Assembly: GCA_049451635.1 (NCBI GenBank)
Contig: JBMTVT010000014.1
Coordinates: 1-37,598, forward strand
From: JBMTVT01 sp049451635
GTDB lineage: Bacteria > Bacteroidota > Bacteroidia > Flavobacteriales > Flavobacteriaceae
DNA: 37,598 bases
Direction: 5' to 3'
In this document: in pieces, positions 1-8,500 of the stretch
How positions within the stretch are numbered: the first letter of the stretch is position 1
Layout: the number at the start of each line of letters is the position of its first letter
Notes under the pieces: model-generated
What the model was told of the DNA's origin: nothing
Seen by the model: the letters and a program-made list of their open reading frames with translations, nothing else
Database searches by the model: none
Position numbers and translations under genes: made by a program

Positions 1-1176
1 TTTTTTGTTGGCAATAATTACAATTTTATTGTCATTTAGGTCTTTAGTAAAAAAGAGATAAGTTTCACCACCATCTTTGATATTGAATTTTTTACGGATT
101 TCTTGAACGGTCTCAGGAAAATTACGGGTGGTAATATTTGCTTTTCTAATTCCTGATTTCTTTAATTCTTTTTTGTTATATGGTATAACGGTGTCAATTT
201 TAAATGTTCTACCTGGAAAATCCATTAAATTATTGCTGGTGTATAAATGCGAATGTTTGTGGAGCTTAAAAATACTTAACTGATTGGAAACCTCATTAAA
301 AGCACCAGATTTTAAAATAGCTGTATTTGGTTCATACAAGTATATGTGAGGCAAGCTATAAGATGCTTCTCCTTGTTTTTCTCTTTCTAATGGAAACTTG
401 AAATATTCTGTATTCTTACTTTTAAGGTTAACCGTTTCAATATTAATTTGTCCTTCAAAATCTTGTTCTAAGATCCATAACAACTCTTTAACATCATTAT
501 TTACAGCCACAACGTGGATAGTTTTCACAAACTTTAACTCACTAATTCCAATAGAAATATCGAGTAAGGGAGAAGTTTTTATTAATATGTTTTTGGAGTG
601 TTTAAATAATAACTCTAAATGCTCGGGCACATTAGGTAAGCAGTCTTTTAAAAAGAATACCTTTCCCTTGGTATCGTGGCGCCTCGAAGGGTCTATGTAA
701 ATCCAATCGTATTGTGTAGAATTTGTTTTTAAATACTCAATTCCGTTATTATTAATGGTTTGAATATTTTTAACACTTAATTCCCGATAATTATGCGCAA
801 CAATTTTAGAGAGTTTTTCATCAATCTCAAAGTGAGTTACTGTTTTAAATTGTTTTGCAAAGTAAAAACAATCCACACCAAACCCACCAGTTAAATCAAT
901 AATCGCCTCGCCTTTAATTAGTCCAGCTTTATATTTTGAAGTAACCTCTGATGAGGTTTGCTCAATATTCAGCTTGTTTGGATAGTAAATGTTTTGAGCA
1001 TGAAACCAAGTTGGTAATTTTTTTTCACAACGTATTTTTGCTTCAATTTGCTCAATAATATCTTTAGTTTCAACAGTATTGAAGGTAGTTCCTTTTAACA
1101 AAATTGAAGACACATCAGAATTCAAATTTTTATTTATAAATTCTTGAATTTCAGTATTTAGTACAGAGTGATTCAA
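1..1176 (-). CDS. Class I SAM-dependent methyltransferase with THUMP-like domain (C-terminus cut by window edge)
   Basis: The reading frame is open for 392 codons from a TTG at 1176 to the left edge with no stop, so the 3' end lies outside the window. Seen: a SAM-binding glycine motif IDLTGGFGVD near residues 92-101 and a DPSRR motif near 159-163, both in a class I methyltransferase arrangement. The C-terminal part resembles the THUMP-like domain found in this Bacteroidota family. By family knowledge this is a putative RNA or nucleic-acid methyltransferase, but the substrate is unknown. It starts 6 bp after the stop of the AI-2E permease, so it is probably the last gene of the same operon. 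The TTG start is chosen because no ATG lies near the conserved N-terminus (NTEIQEFINKNL); translation from TTG gives LNHSVLNTEI. The family assignment comes from memory of related proteins, not from a search. Confidence 0.8.
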   Translation of the reverse strand, partial: MNHSVLNTEIQEFINKNLNSDVSSILLKGTTFNTVETKDIIEQIEAKIRCEKKLPTWFHAQNIYYPNKLNIEQTSSEVTSKYKAGLIKGEAIIDLTGGFGVDCFYFAKQFKTVTHFEIDEKLSKIVAHNYRELSVKNIQTINNNGIEYLKTNSTQYDWIYIDPSRRHDTKGKVFFLKDCLPNVPEHLELLFKHSKNILIKTSPLLDISIGISELKFVKTIHVVAVNNDVKELLWILEQDFEGQINIETVNLKSKNTEYFKFPLEREKQGEASYSLPHIYLYEPNTAILKSGAFNEVSNQLSIFKLHKHSHLYTSNNLMDFPGRTFKIDTVIPYNKKELKKSGIRKANITTRNFPETVQEIRKKFNIKDGGETYLFFTKDLNDNKIVIIANKK

Positions 1177-1182
1177 TTGAAA

Positions 1183-2271
1183 CTATAAATCTTTGGTAAG
1201 TTTCTTAACGATTTTATTTTCTGAAAGAAATTCTTTTAAAATCACTTTTATGGCAGTATATGCAGGTATGGCGATAATTAGCCCTAAAACACCGAATAAG
1301 ATACCAGCCATTAATATAACTAAGAAAATTTCTAACGGATGCGCTTTTGTAGCTGCTGAAAAAATTTTCGGCTGACTTATAAAATTATCTACTAACTGTC
1401 CAATTATAAAAACAATAAATACCCAAAACGTTTTAGGCAAAATGACATTGTTAAAGCTTTCACCAAGATTGCTCGTCATGGTAAGCGTAAGCATTAAAAA
1501 TACACCTATTAAAGGGCCAACATAGGGGACTAAATTTAACAAGGCACATAAAAAAGCAATAACTACAGCATTTTCAACACCAATAATTAAAAGACCAATG
1601 GTATAAATAATAAACAGAATTAATATTTGAAAAATTAAGCCAACAAAATAACGCGATAATAAATCCTTGATTTTTGTTGATGATGTTTTCCACCGCGATT
1701 CTTTGTCATCTGGTATAAAAGTCATAATGCCGCTTTCAAACAATCGACTGTCTTTTAAGAAGAAAAACGATATAAAAAGCACCGAAAACAACCCAATACT
1801 AAAACTACCTAAACCACTAATTATAGAATTTAAAAAGTTTGGAATTAAAGCAAAATCTATTTTTGAAAGTAAGTTGGAGTCTTTTAAAGATTGCTCAACA
1901 TCAATTTGGTGCAAATCAAAATAGGTAATAATTTCGGCATATAAATTTTCAATATTACTTTGCAATTCGTTGATGTTTAACAAGGATAAATTTTGACCTT
2001 GCTTGATTATCAGCGGAATAAACAAACCTACCAAACCTGCAAAAACACCTAGTAAAAGCAACATAGTTACAATAACCGCAATGGTATTTTTAAACTTTAA
2101 TTTTCGCTCTAAAAATAATACTATGGGTCTTCCAATTAACGAAATAACCGCAGCTATGGCTATGTATCCAATAACAGACTGTATTTTATACAGAAAATAA
2201 AGTACAAGAGCAATACCTAAAATTATAGCGACAGCCCTTAAAATGCCGTTAGAAATGGTTTTAGAATTCAT
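1183..2271 (-). CDS. AI-2E family transporter (PerM/TqsA-like membrane permease)
   Basis: A 362-residue polytopic inner-membrane protein. Seen: two hydrophobic helices at the N-terminus (about residues 10-28 and 33-52), a third near 60-88, a long polar segment (about 90-145), then a further set of helices including the stretch LNLVPYVGPLIGVFL near 245-260, which is characteristic of the AI-2E/DUF20 family. The length matches the family. Members have been linked to autoinducer-2 export, ion antiport or general permease roles, so the substrate here is not known. The gene is 116 bp after the TrmH-family gene and 6 bp before the THUMP-like methyltransferase, on the same strand, and is likely co-transcribed with at least the latter. 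ATG start. Confidence 0.88.
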   Translation of the reverse strand: MNSKTISNGILRAVAIILGIALVLYFLYKIQSVIGYIAIAAVISLIGRPIVLFLERKLKFKNTIAVIVTMLLLLGVFAGLVGLFIPLIIKQGQNLSLLNINELQSNIENLYAEIITYFDLHQIDVEQSLKDSNLLSKIDFALIPNFLNSIISGLGSFSIGLFSVLFISFFFLKDSRLFESGIMTFIPDDKESRWKTSSTKIKDLLSRYFVGLIFQILILFIIYTIGLLIIGVENAVVIAFLCALLNLVPYVGPLIGVFLMLTLTMTSNLGESFNNVILPKTFWVFIVFIIGQLVDNFISQPKIFSAATKAHPLEIFLVILMAGILFGVLGLIIAIPAYTAIKVILKEFLSENKIVKKLTKDL

Positions 2272-2387
2272 TTAGTAAATATAATAATTTGTAATTACGA
2301 AGGAAGTATGACTGAAGTAATCTTTCAAATTGAATGAAGGCTTTATTAAATAGGCTAACCTGTTTCTTGACGCTTCTCGAAATGAAA

Positions 2388-2885
2388 TCACAAAAGCTGT
2401 TTAGTCATTTCATACAAAGCAATATTGGTGGCTTGTACCACATTCATGCTGCTGTTTTGACCAAACATATCAATATGAATGATGTTATCAGAAATTTTTA
2501 AAATTTCTTCTGAAACCCCAAAGTTTTCATCACCAATAACAAGTGAGATAGGTTTTTCTTTTGAAAATTGAAACGTATGTATTGGTTTGCTGTTTTCAGT
2601 AATTTCAAGGGATATAACTTGATACCCTTTAGTTTTTAAATCCTTAACAACTATTGAAGCAGATTCACATATTTCAAAATCCACTACTTTTTCTGTAGCT
2701 CTAGATGCTTTAGTCATTTTTCTACCTAAAGACACTTCGCCACAGAGATTTAATTTCTCAATACCAAAAGCATCACAAATTCTGAACAAACTGCCAATAT
2801 TTGTGGCATTGGTTACATTATCACAAACCAATATAATGGAGAATTTTTGTTTTTTAAAGTGTGTGTTGTAGTGGGTGAGTTGCAT
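2388..2885 (-). CDS. TrmH/SpoU family RNA 2'-O-ribose methyltransferase
   Basis: A 165-residue protein that covers only the SPOUT catalytic domain. Seen: motif 1 NATNIGSLFR with the Asn29, Gly31 and Arg35 pattern; motif 2 IGDENFGVSEE near 117-127; motif 3 beginning IDMFGQNSSMNVVQA near 137, which forms the knotted SAM site. By family knowledge it methylates the 2'-hydroxyl of a tRNA or rRNA ribose. There is no N-terminal RNA-binding extension, so the target nucleotide cannot be read from the sequence. It follows the DUF4159 gene by 32 bp on the same strand and sits in a cluster with two other nucleic-acid modification genes (rsmE, tsaD), which supports an RNA role. Confidence 0.9.
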   Translation of the reverse strand: MQLTHYNTHFKKQKFSIILVCDNVTNATNIGSLFRICDAFGIEKLNLCGEVSLGRKMTKASRATEKVVDFEICESASIVVKDLKTKGYQVISLEITENSKPIHTFQFSKEKPISLVIGDENFGVSEEILKISDNIIHIDMFGQNSSMNVVQATNIALYEMTKQLL

Positions 2886-2917
2886 TTTTAATTGTCAATT
2901 TACAATTATCAATTGAT

Positions 2918-3562
2918 TTAATTCTCAAAAGCATATTTAACAATATTCGCCCCCATTTTAAGGGCCTTTTCCCTAACATCAGCAGGGTCGTTATGTACTT
3001 CGGGGTCTTCCCAACCATCACCTAAATCGCTTTCAAAAGTGAATAACAAAACCAATCTATCATCATTAAATATACCAAAAGCTTGCGGGCGTTTACGATC
3101 GTGTTCGTGTATTTTTGGCAACCCATTCGGGAAGTTGAAAGCACTATTAAAAATAGAATGATTGCTTGGTAATTCAATTAAATCTTTGTCCGGAAACACC
3201 TTTTTTAACTCCTTGGTTATGTAGGGCTGCATGCCGTAATTATCATCAATATGAAGAAATCCACCAGAGAGTAGATAGTTTCTTAAATTTTCGGCATCGG
3301 CTTCACTGAAAAACACATTTCCATGCCCAGTCATGTGCAATAACGGATATTGAAAAATATCAGGACTATCCACTTCAACAGATTCTGGTTTGGTGTTCAT
3401 TTTAGTGTTGATATTGTCATTGCAAAATGCAATAAGGTTTGGTAGCGAAGTTGGGTTTGCATACCAATCACCACCACCTTTGTATTTTAAAACTGCTAAA
3501 TCCTGTGCAGTTGCAGTTAATAGTGACAAGTTAATAGTTAATAGTAAAAGTATTTTTTTCAT
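2918..3562 (-). CDS. DUF4159 domain-containing exported protein
   Basis: A protein of 214 residues when started at the ATG at 3562. The frame is open 13 codons further upstream, but the internal Met begins a classic signal peptide (MKKILLLLTINLSLL, then an Ala-rich region ending in AQ), and this start lies one base after the rsmE stop, so I prefer it. Seen: a conserved core containing GGGDWYANP, MTGHGNVFFSEAD and LRNYLLSGGFLHIDDNYG, typical of DUF4159. The family resembles the glutamine-amidotransferase-like fold of BatA/BatD-associated proteins, but no enzymatic activity is established. The protein is probably periplasmic. Its tight coupling to rsmE suggests co-expression, not necessarily shared function. 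Confidence 0.87.
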   Translation of the reverse strand: MKKILLLLTINLSLLTATAQDLAVLKYKGGGDWYANPTSLPNLIAFCNDNINTKMNTKPESVEVDSPDIFQYPLLHMTGHGNVFFSEADAENLRNYLLSGGFLHIDDNYGMQPYITKELKKVFPDKDLIELPSNHSIFNSAFNFPNGLPKIHEHDRKRPQAFGIFNDDRLVLLFTFESDLGDGWEDPEVHNDPADVREKALKMGANIVKYAFEN

Positions 3563-3563
3563 T

Positions 3564-4268
3564 TTACTCGTTAATAAACGATACCGAATGGCAAGCAACA
3601 ATGGCAGCGGTTTCGGTGCGTAATCGGGTTTCTCCCAAAGTTACGGGAATAAAATTATTTTGAAGTGCCATTTCAATTTCTTTAACAGAAAAATCACCTT
3701 CTGGTCCAATAAGAATGGTTACGTCTGTTTTTGGTTTTAATTGGCTTTTTAATGATTTTCTATCGGTTTCTTCGCAATGTGCGATAAATAAATCGCCTCT
3801 AAAATCTTGTTTTATAAAATCGTTAAACGATACTGCTTCGTTTAATTTGGGCAAATAACAATGTAAAGACTGTTTCATAGCGGATTGTAAAATACGTTCA
3901 AAACGCTCGGTTTTTATAACTTTTCGTTCGCTGTGGTCGCAAATAATGGGTGTGATGGTATCAATACCTATTTCAGTAGCTTTTTCTAAAAACCACTCAT
4001 AGCGGTCATTCATTTTTGTGGGTGCCACTGCTAAGTGTAAATTGTATTGGTGTTTTAGTTGTAATTTTTTTGAAATAATTTCAGCAGTACATTTATTGAT
4101 ATTAGTTACAGAAACTTGTGCATTGAACAACCAACCGTTGCCGTTGGTAATGTATAATTCATCACCAACAGATTTTCGCAATACTTTTACAATATGTCTA
4201 CTTTCTTCTCTATCAAAAGAAAATTGTGTAGTGTCTTCTGTTATTTCTGGGTTGTAAAAGAGTTGCAT
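3564..4268 (-). CDS. rsmE: 16S rRNA (uracil(1498)-N(3))-methyltransferase RsmE
   Basis: A 234-residue SPOUT-class methyltransferase that N3-methylates U1498 in helix 44 of 16S rRNA. Seen: an N-terminal PUA-like segment (MQLFYNPEI, then SRHIVKVLRKSVGDEL near 24-39), and a C-terminal SAM knot with the signature LIGPEGDFS near 186-194 and LGETRLRTETA near 211-221. Length and motif order fit RsmE. It begins 3 bp after tsaD stops and ends 1 bp before the DUF4159 start, so it is almost certainly in one transcript with both. The start ATG directly precedes the conserved N-terminus. Confidence 0.95.
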   Translation of the reverse strand: MQLFYNPEITEDTTQFSFDREESRHIVKVLRKSVGDELYITNGNGWLFNAQVSVTNINKCTAEIISKKLQLKHQYNLHLAVAPTKMNDRYEWFLEKATEIGIDTITPIICDHSERKVIKTERFERILQSAMKQSLHCYLPKLNEAVSFNDFIKQDFRGDLFIAHCEETDRKSLKSQLKPKTDVTILIGPEGDFSVKEIEMALQNNFIPVTLGETRLRTETAAIVACHSVSFINE

Positions 4269-4271
4269 CCG

Positions 4272-5294
4272 TTATATTTTCAACCTTGCTGATGCTGCAA
4301 TATCTTGTTCAGCAAAATTATTTTCTAAATATTTCAAGTAACCAACAATAGCAATCATAGCAGCATTATCGGTTGTAAATTCAAACTTAGGAATGTAAGT
4401 GGTCCAACCATATTTTTTTTCACCATCTTTTAAAGCTTGTCTTATGCCAGAATTTGCCGAAACGCCACCACCAATAGCGATGTGTTTAATGCCTGTTTGC
4501 TTTGATGCCACTTTTAGTTTATCAATTAAAATATTAATTATGGTATATTGAATAGAGGCACAAATATCATTTAGGTTTTCTTCAATAAAATTTGGGTTAG
4601 CCTTGGTTTCTTTCTGAATAAAATACAAGACAGCCGTTTTTAAACCCGAAAAGCTGAAATTCAAACCATCTACTTTGGGTTTGGTAAACTTAAACGCTTT
4701 TGGGTTGCCAAGTTTTCCACGTTTGTCAATTTCTGGTCCTGCAGGATAACCTAAGCCTAAAATTTTTCCACTTTTATCAAAGGCTTCACCAACCGCATCA
4801 TCAATGGTTTCACCAATAACCGTCATATCAAAATAATTATCAACTTTCACAATTTGGGTATGTCCGCCAGAAATCGTCATCGCAATAAAAGGAAAAGGCG
4901 GTTTATCAAAACCATCTTCATCAATAAAATGTGCCAAAATATGACCTTGCATATGATTTACATCAATCAATGGAATATTTAATCCATAAGCCAACGATTT
5001 TGCAAAAGAGGTTCCTACCAGCAAACTTCCCATTAAACCTGGACCTCTTGTAAATGCTATGGCATGAAGTTGGTCTTTGTTTATATTAGCTTTTTTTAGG
5101 GCTTGATGCACTACTGGCACAATGTTTTGTTGGTGAGCTCTAGAGGCTAGTTCTGGTACTACACCACCATATGCCTCGTGTATTTTTTGATTTGCAACAA
5201 CATTGCTTAAAACGCGTCCGTTATGTATTACCGAGGCAGCTGTATCATCGCAAGATGATTCAATCCCAAGTATGTAAATATTTTGTGAAACCAT
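4272..5294 (-). CDS. tsaD: tRNA N6-adenosine threonylcarbamoyltransferase TsaD
   Basis: A 340-residue cytoplasmic ATPase of the Kae1/Qri7/TsaD family. It transfers threonylcarbamoyl to A37 of ANN-decoding tRNAs, working with TsaB, TsaE and TsaC, none of which is in this window. Seen: the ASKHA phosphate-binding start ILGIESSCDDTA near 8-19, the metal-binding motif HMQGH near 111-115, the loop ISGGHTQI near 135-142, and IAIGGGVSANSGIR near 273-286. Length and motifs are complete. It is the first gene of the minus-strand cluster, divergent from tamB. A possible -7 box lies about 75 bp upstream. Confidence 0.96.
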   Translation of the reverse strand: MVSQNIYILGIESSCDDTAASVIHNGRVLSNVVANQKIHEAYGGVVPELASRAHQQNIVPVVHQALKKANINKDQLHAIAFTRGPGLMGSLLVGTSFAKSLAYGLNIPLIDVNHMQGHILAHFIDEDGFDKPPFPFIAMTISGGHTQIVKVDNYFDMTVIGETIDDAVGEAFDKSGKILGLGYPAGPEIDKRGKLGNPKAFKFTKPKVDGLNFSFSGLKTAVLYFIQKETKANPNFIEENLNDICASIQYTIINILIDKLKVASKQTGIKHIAIGGGVSANSGIRQALKDGEKKYGWTTYIPKFEFTTDNAAMIAIVGYLKYLENNFAEQDIAASARLKI

Positions 5295-5369
5295 TAATGA
5301 AAATTAGGCATAATAATTGTTAATTTTGAAAACGAATAAACGTCTGTTAACGCAATTTATTCGTAAATA

Positions 5370-5377
5370 CAAATCTA
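5370..5377 (-). promoter_or_regulatory. Candidate Bacteroidota -7 box for the tsaD operon
   Basis: The minus strand reads TAGATTTG, an exact match to the Bacteroidota -7 consensus TAnnTTTG. It lies about 75 bp upstream of the tsaD start in a divergent intergenic region where a promoter is expected. I do not see a well-spaced TTG (-33 element) upstream, so this is only a candidate. Such an 8-mer with four fixed T or A positions is not rare in AT-rich DNA. Confidence 0.35.
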
Positions 5378-5535
5378 CTCATTTATTTTTTTTAATGTAT
5401 GAGTAATCTGGTTTAATGTAGTTTACCTTAGACCTTAATTTACAATAGAAATGAGCTGAGGAAATGTAGTTTATTCTCAATAAAATCATAACTTTAAAGA
5501 TTATCAAGAAATTTTTCAAAATACTATACAAAATA

Positions 5536-8500
5536 GTGGGTATTTTACTCATGTTGTTCATCATTTTGGTGTTGATACTTTCTATTCCATTTGTTCAAAC
5601 AGGTATTGGTAATTATGTTACAAAACAATTAAACGAAGATTTGAAAACCAACATCAATATTAATAAAGTAAGTCTCCAGTTTAATGGCGATGTAGAGCTC
5701 AAAGAAATTTTTATTGAGGATTATAAAAAGGACACATTAATTGGTATCAAAGAGTTAAATACATCCATAATTAATGTTAGGAATTTAATTAACGGAAAGT
5801 TGAATTTTGGTGATATTGATATAGAGAATCTTTTTTTTAACATCAAAACTTATGAAGGTGCAACAGAAACCAATCTTGATGTTTTTGTAAATAAGTTTGA
5901 AGACGATAATCCCCGAAAAGAAAAAAGCGGTTTTTTATTATCGTCTAATGATGTATCTATTTACAATAGTGTTTTTAAATTATCTGATGAAAATAGGGAA
6001 ACCACAAAAGTGCTTCATTTTGAAAATTTAAATATTAATGCTACTAATTTTTTAATTAATGGAAGCGATGTAAGCGCCCGTATAAATACACTTGCTTTTA
6101 AGGATAGTAGAGGTGTTGAAGTAAAAAACCTGATGGCTGATTTTACTTATACATTAACTGACATGACCTTTGCAAATCTGCAAATAAAAACACCAAATTC
6201 TATCTTAAATGGTAATTTAAAATTCTCATATGTTAGAGAAGATATGCAATATTTTACCGATAAGGTTTTAGTTACAGCAAATTTTAATGATTCAAAAGTT
6301 TTTTTAAATGAACTCAATACATTTTATAATGAATTTGGTGTTGATCAATCGGCAAATTTGAATGTAGATTTATCAGGTACTTTAAACAATTTACAAGCCA
6401 ATAATTTAAAATTAACTACAAGTACAAGAACCAAGATTTATGGCGATATTAACTTTAAAAACCTTTTTAATAAAGAGGACAACAACTTTTACATGAATGG
6501 AGTTTTTAGAGATTTAACATCTACCTATACCGACTTAAAATCTCTTTTGCCTAATGTATTGGGAGATGCCATACCTACTTCGTTTGATAGGCTGGGCAAG
6601 TTTACCATAGTTGGAAACTCACAAATAACAACTTCAACCGTTAAAGCAGATATTGAAATTAACACCGATTTAGGCTATGTGTATTCCAATCTAGAAATAA
6701 GTAAAATTAATGATATAGATAATGCAGATTATAAAGGGAACGTCATTTTTGAACAATTTGATTTTGGCACTTTTTTAAATGACTCAAAAATAGGGATAGG
6801 CTCTTTAAACTTTAATGTAAATGGAAAAGGATTTATTTCAGAAACGCTTAATACACAAGTAAATGGAGATATTTTTGAAATTGAATACAACAACTACAAT
6901 TATACAGGTACTAAAGTAGCTGGTACTATAAAAAACAAAATCTTTGATGGGAACTTAATAGTTAACGATAAAAACTTGAGACTAAATTTTAACGGGCTGG
7001 TTGATTTTTCTGAAAAGGTAAAAAAATATGATTTTGAAGCAGTTGTTGATTATGCAAATTTAAATACCCTTAACTTTGTAAAGAAAGATAGTATTTCATT
7101 ATTTTCAAGTAGTGTTAAAATGAATATGAACAGTAGTAGTTTTGATGATGCTTATGGTAAAATAGCATTTAAAAACACAGTTTATAAAAATGAAAATGAC
7201 ACCTACTATTTTGATTCATTTGATATATCTTCAAGGTTTGAAGATGACATGCGTTATGTAAAATTCACATCACCAGATATTATTGAAGGCGAATTTAAAG
7301 GACGATTTTTTATAAAAGACTTAAAAAAGCTTTTTGAAAACTCCATAGGGTATATTTATACCAATTACATGCCGCACAAAGTAGAGAAAAACCAAAGTAT
7401 CGATTTTAACTTTAAAATTTACAACAAAATTGTAGAGGTTATCTATCCAGATATTGAGTTGGGTGCCAATACTTTTATTCGGGGTAGGGTTGAAAGCGAG
7501 GAAGAAAATTTTAAACTTACGTTTAAGTCACCCCAAATTAAATTATTGGATTATTTTGCAAACAATATAGAATTGCAGGTAGATAATAGCAATCCTGTAT
7601 TCAATACATACGTTGAGATAGACAGTTTAAACACCAAATACTACAATGTTTCTAAATTCAATTTAATTAACGTTACAGTAAACGACACCTTATTTATGCG
7701 TTCAGAGTTTAATGGAGGGGAAAACAATAGTGATGTTTACAATTTAAGTTTTTACCACACCATTAATAAAGAAAACGAATCGGTAATTGGTTTTAAAGAA
7801 TCTGATATTACCATAAAAAACAACAAATGGTATATTAATGAGGAACAAGATAGGTTTCATAAAATTTCATTCAATAAAAAACTAACAAAGTTTAACATAG
7901 ATAAGTTTAAAATTTATCACAATAATGAGGAAATAAGACTATCAGGATTTATACAGGATTCTACACAAAAAGATATTAAGTTAGACTTCACCAATGTAGA
8001 TTTAGCTAAAATCACCCCAGATATTGATAGTCTTAAGCTTGCTGGCAACGTAAATGGAAAACTAGATATTGTGCAAAAAAATGGCATTTATTTGACAAAC
8101 TCCAATATTGTTATTGATGATTTTAAGGTGAATGATTTTTTATTGGGCTCATTTGATGCAACCATAACGGGTAATGAAACACTCACCAATTACAAAGTTG
8201 ATGCTACCATAAAGGATGATATTTCAAAATCTTTTAGTGCCAAAGGCGATATTTATGTGTCTGGTAAACAATCAACAATTGATGTTCTACTAGATTTTAA
8301 TGATTTCAATCTATTTCCCTTAAATCCTTTATTAGATGGTGTTTTGAGCGATATTAGAGGAGAGACAACAGGTAATGTTGAAGTTGTTGGTAGTTTACTA
8401 TTGCCAGATATTAATGGAAAACTAACTTTAAATAATGCAGGTCTGGGTATTCCATATCTTAATGTCGATTACAATTTTAACAGCAAAGCCTCCATAACTC

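Noticed and set aside
2272..2387. Stretch upstream of the AI-2E gene with a TTCTTGACGCTTCTCGAAAT segment that could be an interspersed repeat
   Set aside because: Only a loose resemblance to known repeat elements; no palindrome or second copy in the window.
5379..5564. Minus-strand open frame of 61 codons between tsaD and tamB
   Set aside because: It overlaps the tamB start, is Lys/Ile/Asn-rich and has no recognisable motif; it looks like chance in AT-rich DNA.
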